This document shows positions 36,317 through 43,819 of a DNA stretch of 64,000 nucleotides, one piece after another (position 1 is the stretch's first letter; each line of letters opens with the position of its first letter). Under the pieces are notes generated by a model, which did not search any database, was not told the DNA's origin, and saw only the letters and a program-made list of their open reading frames with translations. The translations under genes and the position numbers were made by a program. The stretch comes from Betaproteobacteria bacterium (GTDB lineage: Bacteria > Pseudomonadota > Gammaproteobacteria > Burkholderiales > SG8-41): assembly GCA_016868035.1 (NCBI GenBank), contig VGID01000010.1, positions 1 through 64,000 on the forward strand. The letters run 5' to 3'.

Positions 36317-37027
36317 TCAATGCAGCAGCGAAAACGGCAGCGCGATCGCCGCGATGCCCGCTGCGATCAGCCCGATCTGCCACAGCGTGCTGCGCGTGTC
36401 GTTCGCCCGGTGCATGTCGGGCATCAGGTCGGCCACCGCGATATAGATGAAGCTCGCCGCCGCGAGCGCCAGCATGTACGGGGTCGCCTCGCGCGCGCCC
36501 TCCAGGGCGAAGTAGCCGAGGACCCCGCCCGCCACCGCGGTGAGGCTGGAAACCACGTTGAGCAGCAGCGCCTTCGCCTTGTCGTAGCCCGAGTGCAGCA
36601 GGATCAGGAAATCGCCGACCTCCTGTGGAATCTCGTGCGCGATGATCGCCGCGGTGGTCACGAGGCCCACGGTGACGTCCGTGAGAAACGCCGCCGCGAT
36701 CAGGATCCCGTCCACGAAATTGTGGAAGCCGTCGCCGACGACGATCAGCAGGCCCGCGCGGCACGAGCCCGCGTGCGCGCCGTGGCCGCCGTCGTCGTCG
36801 TGGCGGTGGCGCCACAGCGCGGTCTTCTCCAGCAGGAAGAACGCCAGCACCCCCGCGAGGGTGACGGCGAAGAGGCCCTCGATGCTGCCCGCCTGCATGA
36901 ACGCCTCGGGGAGCAGGTGCAGGAACGCGGCGGCGAGCAGGGCGCCCGCGGCGAAGCTCACCATGCGCGGCACCCACGCCGAGAAAACCGCGAACGCGAA
37001 CAGCGCCGCCGCGAGGACGCTGAGCAC
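36317..37027 (-). CDS. ZIP-family metal transporter
   Basis: A 236-residue divalent-metal (zinc) permease. The metal site is visible in GDGFHNFVDGILIAAAF (helix 4) and AIIAHEIPQEVGDFLILL (helix 5), and a His-rich loop RHRHDDDGGHGAH lies between helices 3 and 4. The first ordinary start is GTG 37027, but the in-frame codons before it (LLWIIGATLAGG) encode the missing half of the first helix back to an upstream TGA. Translation may therefore begin at a rare codon, perhaps ATC 37075, which has GGGTGA upstream. A palindrome shared with the regulator gene lies at 37090-37104. Confidence 0.88.
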   Translation of the reverse strand: MLSVLAAALFAFAVFSAWVPRMVSFAAGALLAAAFLHLLPEAFMQAGSIEGLFAVTLAGVLAFFLLEKTALWRHRHDDDGGHGAHAGSCRAGLLIVVGDGFHNFVDGILIAAAFLTDVTVGLVTTAAIIAHEIPQEVGDFLILLHSGYDKAKALLLNVVSSLTAVAGGVLGYFALEGAREATPYMLALAAASFIYIAVADLMPDMHRANDTRSTLWQIGLIAAGIAAIALPFSLLH

Positions 37028-37089
37028 GCCGCCCGCGAGGGTCGCGCCGATGATCCATAGCAGGTTCGTTTCGATGGTGCGTCACCCGA

Positions 37090-37104
37090 TGCAAGCAAGT
37101 TGCA
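37090..37104. promoter_or_regulatory. Putative Zur operator upstream of the ZIP gene
   Basis: TGCAAGCAAGTTGCA is a 15-bp palindrome (TGCAA-N5-TTGCA) with the same outer bases as the site at 37631-37645. It lies between the regulator stop and the ZIP gene. Confidence 0.65.
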
Positions 37105-37140
37105 CTACGCGCCCGCGCCGGGCGCTGCCCGACCGTCCTC

Positions 37141-37608
37141 TCAGTGCCGGTGCCGCGCCGCGGGCGGCGCGCGGCGCGCAGGGCGGCACGCGGCGCACAG
37201 GCCCCTGACCGTGAGCTCCAGCTCCTGGGAGCGGTAGCCCTGAGGCAGGCGGAGGTTCCGCGCCGCGGCCACCTCGTCGAGGCAGATCACTTCCCCGCAG
37301 TCGCTGCAGTGGAAGTGGGCGTGCGTCCGGCCGTGCCCTTCGGCCGCGTTGAACCGCCAGACGCGATCGTCTCCGGCAATCTTGTGCGCCAGCCCGTTCG
37401 CAGTAAGCCATTCCAGCACCCGGTAGATCGTCACCCTGTCCATCCGCGGCCCGCGGTGCGCGCGCTGCTCGATCTCGTGGTGCGTCAGCGCGCGCGGTGC
37501 CGCCAGCAGAATCTTCAGCACCTCGACGCGCTGACGCGTCACCCGTGCGCCCGTGCGCTCAACCAGGGTCTCCGCGCGATCACGATCGGTCAGTGTCACC
37601 GCCCGCAT
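37141..37608 (-). CDS. Fur-family metalloregulator, probably Zur
   Basis: A 155-residue Fur-family repressor with the winged-helix part (TRQRVEVLKILLAAPRALTHHEIEQ to MDRVTIYRVLEWL) and a metal-binding dimerisation domain (THAHFHCSDCGEVICLDE; C-terminal GLCAAC giving the structural-zinc Cys pairs). The start ATG 37608 fits the family; the open frame extends upstream without homology. Zinc specificity is inferred from the adjacent ZIP gene, the PA4063-PA4066-like set, and paired TGCAA/TTGCA palindromes upstream of itself and the ZIP gene. Confidence 0.82.
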   Translation of the reverse strand: MRAVTLTDRDRAETLVERTGARVTRQRVEVLKILLAAPRALTHHEIEQRAHRGPRMDRVTIYRVLEWLTANGLAHKIAGDDRVWRFNAAEGHGRTHAHFHCSDCGEVICLDEVAAARNLRLPQGYRSQELELTVRGLCAACRPARRAPPAARHRH

Positions 37609-37630
37609 TAGAACACGCTCGACGCAGTCC

Positions 37631-37645
37631 TGCAACTCTGTTGCA
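37631..37645. promoter_or_regulatory. Putative Zur operator upstream of the regulator gene
   Basis: TGCAACTCTGTTGCA is a perfect 6-3-6 palindrome 22 bp upstream of the Fur-family gene and 53 bp upstream of yidD on the other strand. Confidence 0.7.
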
Positions 37646-37698
37646 TTAGACCGGTCGCGCCCGACGGCCGCCGACGGTCGCCCCGGTATACTGACCCG

Positions 37699-37950
37699 GT
37701 GAAATGGCTGCTGCTGTGCCTGATCGGCGCCTACCGGTTGCTGCTTTCGCCCTTTTTCGGGCAACAATGCCGGTTCTATCCGACGTGCTCCGAGTATGCG
37801 AAGGAGGCGATCGAGCGCCACGGGTCGCTGCGGGGCTCATGGCTGGCGGTGAGGCGGATCGCGCGCTGCGGGCCGTGGCATCCGGGCGGCCCGGACCCCG
37901 TCCCGCCCAAAGTCAAAAGGCGAAAGGCGAATGGCGAAAGTGACAATTAG
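37699..37950 (+). CDS. yidD: Membrane protein insertion efficiency factor YidD
   Basis: An 83-residue protein with a hydrophobic amphipathic N-terminus ([19 protein letters not shown]), the YidD core [20 protein letters not shown] and the end [13 protein letters not shown]. It assists YidC-dependent insertion. The start is GTG 37699. The usual rpmH-rnpA-yidC neighbours are absent. The last 13 residues ([13 protein letters not shown]) are encoded by heptamers, so the element has replaced or extended the natural end. Confidence 0.92.
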   Translation: MKWLLLCLIGAYRLLLSPFFGQQCRFYPTCSEYAKEAIERHGSLRGSWLAVRRIARCGPWHPGGPDPVPPKVKRRKANGESDN

Positions 37951-38010
37951 CGGCCGGCTCCGCCGGGTCTTGCCAACTTCCGCCTTTCGACTTTCGACTT
38001 CCGACTTGCC
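37909..38010. repeat. Opposed heptamer arrays at the 3' end of yidD
   Basis: AAAGTCA, AAAGGCG, AAAGGCG, AATGGCG, AAAGTGA (37909-37943) lie in the last codons of yidD. ACTTCCG, CCTTTCG, ACTTTCG, ACTTCCG, ACTTGCC follow at 37976-38010 as the imperfect inverted arm. Confidence 0.92.
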
Positions 38011-38018
38011 TTTGCCGC

Positions 38019-39200
38019 CTACTCCGTTCGGCGGCAAAGGAGACCCTTCAGGTAGTCCCCTTCCGGAAAGTTCAGCGCGACCGGATGATCGGGGCCGGGT
38101 CCCGTTCTCCCGATGATCTGCGCTTGAACGCCCGCATCAAGCGCGGATCCGGCGACGATCTTCCGGAACAGGTCGGCCGTCACGCCCCCCGAGCACGAGA
38201 ACGTGAAGAGCAGCCCCCCTGCACGCAATAGCTTGAAGGCGAGCAGATTGATGTCCTTGTAGCCGCGCGCGGCCTTCGCGGCCAGTGCCGCGGTCGGGGC
38301 GAACTTGGGCGGGTCGAGCACGATAAGGTCGAATCGCCTCCCTTCATCGAGAAATTTTCGTAGCAGGTGAAATACGTCGCCTTCGATCCAGTCCACGCCG
38401 GGGAGGCGATTAAGCTCCGCATTTTTCCGCGCCAAATCCAATGCATCGGCCGAGCTTTCCGCCGCGGTCACCGCGCGCGCTCCGCCGGCGGCCGCGTTCA
38501 GCGCGAATCCGCCCGTGTAGCTGAAGCAGTCGAGCACGTCGCGCCCGGACGCGGCCGCGCGCACCTGCTGCCGGTTGACGCGCTGGTCGAGGTAGAAGCC
38601 GGTCTTGTGGCCATGTTCCAGGTCGACGCGGAACATGAGTCCATTTTCGGTAACGGTGATTTGCGTTGGCTGCGGGTCACCACGCAGAGGCCCGGTTGCC
38701 GCGGGCAAGCCTTCCAGGTTCCGCACCTCGGCGTCCGAGCGCTCCCAGACGCGCGTGACTCCCGGCAGCGCGGCAAGTGTGTCGGCGATGGCCTCGCGCC
38801 AGTGCTCCGCGCCCGCGCTCGAGAGCTGAAGTACGATCGTACTGGCGTAACGGTCGGCGACGATGCCCGGCAGCCCGTCGGATTCCGCGTGCACCAGGCG
38901 CACGGCGTCCGTCGCGCCGGGATTCAACAGCGTCTGGCGCTGATCCACGGCTTGCTTGATGCATTCGTTAAAAAACGCGCCGTCTATGGCGCGTTTTTCC
39001 CAGTCCCAGACGCGCGCGACGATCTGGGAACGGGGGCTGTAGGCCGCAACGGCCAGGAACGCCCCGGATGAGGAGCGCACCTCGACCGTTTCTCCGGCGC
39101 CCGGCTCGCCCTCGACCCGGGCTACCGCGCCCGAGAACACCCATGGATGGCGGCGCTTGAGCGACTTCTCGCGCCCGGGCTTGAGGATCAGCTTTTTCAA
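38019..39200 (-). CDS. rlmI: 23S rRNA (cytosine-C5)-methyltransferase, RlmI type
   Basis: A class I SAM methyltransferase (393 residues from TTG 39200) with an N-terminal PUA domain (LILKPGREKSLKRRHPWVFSGAV), the central EEHGD-like domain (VRLVHAESDGLPGIVADRY) and a Rossmann domain with VLDCFSYTGGFALNAAAGG, FDLIVLDPPKFAP and a catalytic Cys in FTFSCSGGV. RlmI methylates C1962 of 23S rRNA in E. coli. The TTG start is inferred from alignment to the family N-terminus; the upstream in-frame codons are heptamers. Confidence 0.88.
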   Translation of the reverse strand: MKKLILKPGREKSLKRRHPWVFSGAVARVEGEPGAGETVEVRSSSGAFLAVAAYSPRSQIVARVWDWEKRAIDGAFFNECIKQAVDQRQTLLNPGATDAVRLVHAESDGLPGIVADRYASTIVLQLSSAGAEHWREAIADTLAALPGVTRVWERSDAEVRNLEGLPAATGPLRGDPQPTQITVTENGLMFRVDLEHGHKTGFYLDQRVNRQQVRAAASGRDVLDCFSYTGGFALNAAAGGARAVTAAESSADALDLARKNAELNRLPGVDWIEGDVFHLLRKFLDEGRRFDLIVLDPPKFAPTAALAAKAARGYKDINLLAFKLLRAGGLLFTFSCSGGVTADLFRKIVAGSALDAGVQAQIIGRTGPGPDHPVALNFPEGDYLKGLLCRRTE

Positions 39201-39205
39201 GAGCG

Positions 39206-39298
39206 GTAAATGGTGAATCGTGAATCGACTAACCCGAGACGCGAACTCCGGGAACCGGACGGAGTGTCCACTCACTCCTCATCACTCACCAGTCACGA
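39206..39298. repeat. Opposed heptamer arrays between xerC and rlmI
   Basis: GTAAATG, GTGAATC, GTGAATC (39206-39226), then CTCACTC, CTCATCA, CTCACCA, GTCACGA (39271-39298). The xerC stop (39295-39293) is within the last word. Confidence 0.88.
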
Positions 39299-40216
39299 TT
39301 TTTTCTTGGCGCGAGGGTGTGCGGCGTCGTAGACCTTCGCCAAGTGCTGGAAGTCGAGGTGCGTGTATACCTGCGTGGTCGAGACGCTCGCATGCCCCAG
39401 CATGTCCTGCACCGCGCGCAGGTCTCCGCTCGACTGCAGCAGGTGCGAGGCGAACGAATGGCGCAGCACGTGCGGGTACACCTTGCCGGCGAGCCCGAGC
39501 TTCTTTCCCCACTGCCTGACCCGTTGCTGCACCGCCCGCGCGCCGAGCGGCGCGCCGCTCCGCGCCACGAACAGCGCGTTCACTTCCGGGCGCGCGAGCC
39601 GCTCGCGCTCGTCGAGCCATGCCTTGAGCGCCGTGAGCGCGAAGCTGCCCACCGGCACGACGCGCGTCTTCGCGCCTTTGCCCGTGACGCGCACCGTCGC
39701 GTCCCGGAAGCTGACGTCGTCCGCCACGAGCGAGGTCAGCTCGGAGAGCCGCAGCCCGGAGGAATAGAGCAGCTCCAGCATCGCCCGGTCGCGCACCGCG
39801 AGCGCGTCGCCAGCGCCAAGTTCCATCAACCTTCCGGCCTCGTCCGGCGAGAGCGCGTGCGGCAGTCGCTTGGGCGTCCTCGGAGGGCGGATACCCACGC
39901 AGGGATTCTGTGCGAACCCATGGTCCCGGGCGAGGTAATTGAAAAAGCCGCGCCAAGCCGAGAGCATGCGCGCGAGCGTCTTGCCATGCAGCCCTCTTGC
40001 GTGCAGCTGTGCAACGAAGCGCCGCACTTCGTGCACCTCGAGGCGCTTGAGCGAAGTGCCCTCCGCCAGGCCGAGTAGCACGCCGATGTCGCGCGCGTAC
40101 GCCTCGATGGTGTGCCGGCTCACCCGGCGCTCGTGCTCGAGATGTCCGAGGTAGCTCTGGAGCAACGCGCTCGCGGCCCCGCGTTGCGTGTTTTCTCCCC
40201 CCCAGTTAGCGCCCAC
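39293..40216 (-). CDS. xerC: Tyrosine recombinase XerC
   Basis: A 307-residue tyrosine recombinase that resolves chromosome dimers at dif with XerD. The N-terminal SAM-like domain (LLQSYLGHLEHERRVSRHTIEAY) is followed by the catalytic set: Arg in LLYSSGLRLSELTSL, Lys in VTGKGAKTRVVPV, HxxR in VYPHVLRHSFASHLL, His in MLGHASVSTTQ, and Tyr in VYTH. The start is GTG 40216. Its link to DUF484 and dapF is the conserved dapF-DUF484-xerC order. Not a phage integrase, since it lies in the housekeeping context with no att sites seen. Confidence 0.95.
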   Translation of the reverse strand: MGANWGGENTQRGAASALLQSYLGHLEHERRVSRHTIEAYARDIGVLLGLAEGTSLKRLEVHEVRRFVAQLHARGLHGKTLARMLSAWRGFFNYLARDHGFAQNPCVGIRPPRTPKRLPHALSPDEAGRLMELGAGDALAVRDRAMLELLYSSGLRLSELTSLVADDVSFRDATVRVTGKGAKTRVVPVGSFALTALKAWLDERERLARPEVNALFVARSGAPLGARAVQQRVRQWGKKLGLAGKVYPHVLRHSFASHLLQSSGDLRAVQDMLGHASVSTTQVYTHLDFQHLAKVYDAAHPRAKKKS

Positions 40217-40267
40217 TTACCTGCCTAACCGCTTGTTTCGCGGCAGGTTGCCGGGGAAACCCCTGTT

Positions 40268-40297
40268 CGCTGCCCGCTGCCTGCTGCGCACCGGTCA
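40268..40297. repeat. Heptamer array after the DUF484 gene
   Basis: CGCTGCC, CGCTGCC, TGCTGCG, CACCGGT at 40268-40295, ending in the DUF484 stop codon (40297-40295). Confidence 0.7.
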
Positions 40298-40942
40298 TTG
40301 CAGGTGACGTACGACGGCGGCGGCGATCAGGTCGCCCATTCGCTTGAGGTAGAGCGTGCCCATCTCGGGGTAGAACCGCTGCGGGTCCTCGCTTGCCAGT
40401 GCGAGCAGCCCGAACGTCTCACGGTCGCGCAACGGCACATAGGAAAACGAGCGCAGGTGCGCACCCGCCTCGCCGAACAGTGCCGCGGTGTCTACCACGG
40501 CGTGGCTGCTGCAGTAGGGTTGAGTGAGGCTCGCTGCGAACTCCCGCGAGGCCTCGCTCACGGGATCGAACTCCGGCAACCCGGCATGTCCATCGGCGCG
40601 CCAGGCGCGCAGCGCCACGTGCGGCACCGCGAAGTCCTCGCGCAGGCTCAGATAGACGGCGTTGAGCAGCGAGCGGATGTCGGTCGAGGCCAGCAGCGCG
40701 AGCGACATGCGATGGACCTTCTCGCTGATCGCGTCGTTTTCCTCGCCGAACTGGATCACGTCGCGCAGCTTGCCTTCGAGCTGCTTGCCCTTCTCGCGCA
40801 GCGTCAGGATCTGCCGCTCGCTGATCGAGATCGCGCGCCCGCCGTGCGGATGCGGGATGTAGATCTCGGACAGGATGTCGGCATAGTTTTCGAAGAATTC
40901 CGGGTGTTCCTTCAAATAGCCTGCGACTTCGTCGGCTTTCAT
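40295..40942 (-). CDS. DUF484 family protein
   Basis: A 215-residue cytoplasmic protein. It opens with the DUF484 helix (VAGYLKEHPEFFENYADILSEIYIPHPHGGRAISISERQ), has a coiled-coil link, then a GAF-like domain (LLNAVYLSLREDFAVPHVAL to GTLYLKRMGDLIAAAVV). It is found between dapF and xerC across many proteobacteria, as here. Its function is unknown; the GAF-like fold suggests ligand sensing. Confidence 0.92.
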   Translation of the reverse strand: MKADEVAGYLKEHPEFFENYADILSEIYIPHPHGGRAISISERQILTLREKGKQLEGKLRDVIQFGEENDAISEKVHRMSLALLASTDIRSLLNAVYLSLREDFAVPHVALRAWRADGHAGLPEFDPVSEASREFAASLTQPYCSSHAVVDTAALFGEAGAHLRSFSYVPLRDRETFGLLALASEDPQRFYPEMGTLYLKRMGDLIAAAVVRHLQ

Positions 40943-40972
40943 TGCGCTCCCTTGATCCGCTTGCAGTCTATA

Positions 40973-41054
40973 CAGTGGGCAGTTGGCAGTAACACCGTTT
41001 CGTCGCGCCTGCGGCTCCTTGCCGCAAACTGCGAACTGACCGCTGCCCACTTAC
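40973..41054. repeat. Opposed heptamer arrays between dapF and DUF484
   Basis: CAGTGGG, CAGTTGG, CAGTAAC (40973-40993) and AACTGCG, AACTGAC, CGCTGCC, CACTTAC (41027-41054). The dapF stop TAA (41053-41051) is in the last word, and GTGGGCAG / CTGCCCAC make the stem ends. Confidence 0.85.
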
Positions 41055-41881
41055 AGTTCGATCTCGCCTTCGAACACGGTCACCGCCGGACCCGTCATCA
41101 TCACCGCGGCGCCTTCATGCGCCCATGATATACCGAGGTCGCCGCCGCGCGTGCTTACCGTGACGCTCCGGTCGAGCAGGCCGCGCGCAATCCCGGCCGC
41201 GACCGCCGCGCAAGCGCCCGTGCCGCAGGAGAGGGTTTCGCCCGCGCCGCGCTCGAACACGCGCAGCCGGATATGGCCGCGGCCGAGCACCTGCATGTAG
41301 CCCGCGTTGACCCGCTGCGGAAAGCGCGGATGGCGCTCGATCAGCGGGCCCTCGGCAGCGACCGGCGCCCGGTCCACGTCCGGCACGACCTGCACGGCAT
41401 GCGGATTGCCCATCGAGACCGCGCTGATCTCGACGCGCTTTGCGTCGAGCTCCAGCTCGTATACGGGCGCGCGCCGCTCGGCCACGAAGGGGATGCGCGC
41501 GGGCTCGAACTCCGGTGCGCCCATGTCCACGGTCACCTGTCCGTCCGGCTCGAGCCGCGGCACGATCACCCCGCCGCGCGTGCCCACGCGGATCTCGGTC
41601 TTGGCGCTGAGCCCCTTCTCGTGCACGTAGCGCACGAAGCACCGCGCGCCATTGCCGCATTGCTCCACCTCGCCGCCATCGGCGTTGAAGATGCGGTAGT
41701 AGAAATCGGTGCCGGCCTCACGCGGCGGCTCGACCTGCAGCATCTGGTCGCAGCCGATTCCCAGGTGCCGGTCGGCAATCCGGCGTAGTTGCCCGGGGCT
41801 GAGGGCCAAAGGCCGGGCGAGCGCATCCAATACCACGAAATCGTTACCCAGACCGTGCATTTTAGTGAATTTTAGACGCAT
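41051..41881 (-). CDS. dapF: Diaminopimelate epimerase
   Basis: The 276-residue PLP-independent epimerase turns LL- into meso-diaminopimelate for peptidoglycan and lysine. The two catalytic Cys are present, in [15 protein letters not shown] and [16 protein letters not shown]. The start [17 protein letters not shown] is typical. It begins immediately after the stop of the CoA-binding protein gene. Confidence 0.96.
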   Translation of the reverse strand: MRLKFTKMHGLGNDFVVLDALARPLALSPGQLRRIADRHLGIGCDQMLQVEPPREAGTDFYYRIFNADGGEVEQCGNGARCFVRYVHEKGLSAKTEIRVGTRGGVIVPRLEPDGQVTVDMGAPEFEPARIPFVAERRAPVYELELDAKRVEISAVSMGNPHAVQVVPDVDRAPVAAEGPLIERHPRFPQRVNAGYMQVLGRGHIRLRVFERGAGETLSCGTGACAAVAAGIARGLLDRSVTVSTRGGDLGISWAHEGAAVMMTGPAVTVFEGEIEL

Positions 41882-42295
41882 TTAGCTGCAGAATCGCAGA
41901 TAATCACGGTAGATACACCGGTCCATAACCACCGTCATGCCCCCGCGCAGGGCCCGCACCGCAGCGCGGTCATTGATGATACCTTCTTGAATCCAAATGG
42001 CTTTCAGACCAAGCGCCAGGCACTCGCCCACCACGCCGTCGATGTGCTCCGCCCGGCGGAACACGTTCACGAGGTCGATGGCAACCGGCACCTCGCTCAG
42101 CGCGCCGTAGGCCTTCGCCCCGAGCACCTCGGCAACGCCCGGGTGCACCGGGATGATGTTGAATCCGTAGCCCTGCATCGCGCGCGCGACGCCATGGCTC
42201 GGGCGCCAGGGGTGCGGCGAGAGCCCGACCACGGCAATGTTCCGCACCCGCTTCAGCAACGCGCAGCGCTCCCGCTCGTCCGGATTCTCAAACAT
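41882..42295 (-). CDS. CoA-binding protein, YccU type
   Basis: A 137-residue single Rossmann-domain protein (CoA-binding domain). It has NIAVVGLSPHPWRPSHGVARAMQ, the GYGFNIIPVHPG turn and IDLVNVFRRAEHIDGVV, all typical of YccU-like proteins. Its biochemical role is not established. The stop abuts the dapF start and its own start overlaps the end of the methyltransferase gene by 8 bp, so it is within one tight operon. Confidence 0.88.
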   Translation of the reverse strand: MFENPDERERCALLKRVRNIAVVGLSPHPWRPSHGVARAMQGYGFNIIPVHPGVAEVLGAKAYGALSEVPVAIDLVNVFRRAEHIDGVVGECLALGLKAIWIQEGIINDRAAVRALRGGMTVVMDRCIYRDYLRFCS

Positions 42296-42956
42296 GGCCC
42301 CATGCCAGCCAGTGGCGATCGCTCACGACCTCGACCCGCAGGTGCGCGAGCGCGGCTACCCGAAGCTGTTCCCTCACTTCTTCCGCGCGGTACGCGGCGA
42401 GCAGGGAATGGGAGAAATCGCGCCGCAGAACGGGCGGCGCATCCGCGGCGTGCAGCTGGACGAGCTGGCGCACCGCCTCGTGCGATTCCGGTCGCATCAG
42501 GTCCATCACCAGCACCGGCGCCCCGCGCTCCGCGGCCGCCGCCACAGTCTGCCACAGCACAAGGGGCTCGGCCAGATGATGGAGCAGGCTGTTGCTGATG
42601 ACCGCGTCATAGCCCGCGCCGGCAAGACCCGCCGCCGGCAGCCGCAGCCGGCGCAACGCGATCCTCGATGAAAGCGCCGCGCGCGCGACCGCGTCCCGTC
42701 CATGACGCAGCATCGCTGCAGCCCCGTCCACGCCCTCGAGCATCGCCCCGGGAAAAGCGCGGGCAAAGCGGATGGTGACGTCGGCCGGCCCGCAGCCGAG
42801 ATCGAGCACGCGTCCGCCCGCGAAGGCGGGGAAACACCGCCGGAAGTGCTCGACGAATGCCTGGTGCGGCTCCGAGAAGTCGGCCGCCGCGTAGGCCGCC
42901 GCTTGCTCCGGATCTTCCATCAGTTCGGGCTCGGGAACCCGCTCGATGGCGCTCAA
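42288..42956 (-). CDS. Class I SAM-dependent methyltransferase
   Basis: A 222-residue methyltransferase. The likely start is TTG 42956 (SAIERVPEPELMEDPEQAAAY), inside the stop of the acyltransferase gene; ATG 42920 is the alternative. Motif I is RVLDLGCGPADVTIRFA, followed by GVDGAAAMLRHGR, and motif post-I DAVISNSLLHHLAEPLVLW. The substrate is unknown. Its place at the end of the acyltransferase and sugar-gene operon allows a role in envelope lipids, but a role outside is just as possible. Confidence 0.82.
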   Translation of the reverse strand: MSAIERVPEPELMEDPEQAAAYAAADFSEPHQAFVEHFRRCFPAFAGGRVLDLGCGPADVTIRFARAFPGAMLEGVDGAAAMLRHGRDAVARAALSSRIALRRLRLPAAGLAGAGYDAVISNSLLHHLAEPLVLWQTVAAAAERGAPVLVMDLMRPESHEAVRQLVQLHAADAPPVLRRDFSHSLLAAYRAEEVREQLRVAALAHLRVEVVSDRHWLAWGHV

Positions 42957-43819
42957 TAGAGCCTCTCCTCCCCCGGCGGGCGCGTCTTGAAGCGCTTGTG
43001 AAGCCAGAAGTATTGCTCGGGCATTTCGAGCACGCGCTCCTCGATGAATGCGTTCATCCGCCTCGTGTCGCGCTCGAGGTCCTCGCTCGGGAAGTCGCGC
43101 CAGGCCGGATAGAACGTGAGCACGTACCCGTCTGCGCCCGGAAGCTGGCGCGTGACCGCTGGCACCACCACCGCATCGGCCAGGCGCGCGATGCGCGAGA
43201 GCCCCGTAACGGTGGCGGCCGGCACGCCAAAGAAGGGTAAGAAGATCGAGTCGCGGTCGCCAAAATCCATGTCGGGCAGGTAGTAGAACGGCAGGCCCGC
43301 GCGCATCGCCTTGACCACGGGCCGGATCCCGTCCTGCCGCGAGTAGAGCTCGGGGACGACGAAGCGCGTGCGCCCGCGGTAGAGCAGCGCGTCCACGGCC
43401 GGGTCCTTCTGGCGGCTGTAGACCGAAACCAGCGGGAAATCCGCGGTGAGGCGGATGCCCCCCATGTCGAGGCCGACGAAGTGCGGGGCGAGCCAGATCA
43501 CCGGCCGATCCGCGACCGCGCGCCAGTGCTCCAGCCCCTCGATGCGCACGAGCTCGTGCACCCGCGCTTTGGCAGACCACCACAGCACCCCATGCTCCAG
43601 AACGCTGCGGCCGAATGCGCGGAAGTGCCGGCGCGCGAGGCTGCGCCGCCGGGCCTCGTCCCATTGCGGGAAACACAGCCGCAGGTTGGTCAGCGCCACG
43701 CGGCGCCGCTCGCGCCCCAGCCCATAGAACACCATTCCCGCTGCCCCACCCAGGCGGGCAAGCGCTCGGAGGGGCAGGAAGTGCAGGAGCCACAGCAGGA
43801 AAATCGCGACCCGCGTCAT
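42953..43819 (-). CDS. Lipid A late acyltransferase (LpxL/HtrB family), copy 2
   Basis: A 288-residue LpxL/HtrB/LpxM-family lysophospholipid acyltransferase with an N-terminal membrane helix (VAIFLLWLLHFLPLRALARLG) and the HX4D/E-type catalytic site in VIWLAPHFVGLDMGGIRL (His then Asp). It adds a secondary acyl chain to lipid A. The ATG 43819 overlaps the DegT-type gene stop (ATGA). A second, different acyltransferase gene lies upstream, with the gnn-like pair between them. Confidence 0.88.
   Translation of the reverse strand: MTRVAIFLLWLLHFLPLRALARLGGAAGMVFYGLGRERRRVALTNLRLCFPQWDEARRRSLARRHFRAFGRSVLEHGVLWWSAKARVHELVRIEGLEHWRAVADRPVIWLAPHFVGLDMGGIRLTADFPLVSVYSRQKDPAVDALLYRGRTRFVVPELYSRQDGIRPVVKAMRAGLPFYYLPDMDFGDRDSIFLPFFGVPAATVTGLSRIARLADAVVVPAVTRQLPGADGYVLTFYPAWRDFPSEDLERDTRRMNAFIEERVLEMPEQYFWLHKRFKTRPPGEERLY

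Noticed and set aside
39293..40216. Tyrosine recombinase as a sign of an integrated element
   Set aside because: It is XerC in the conserved dapF-DUF484-xerC order; no att repeats or phage genes are seen.
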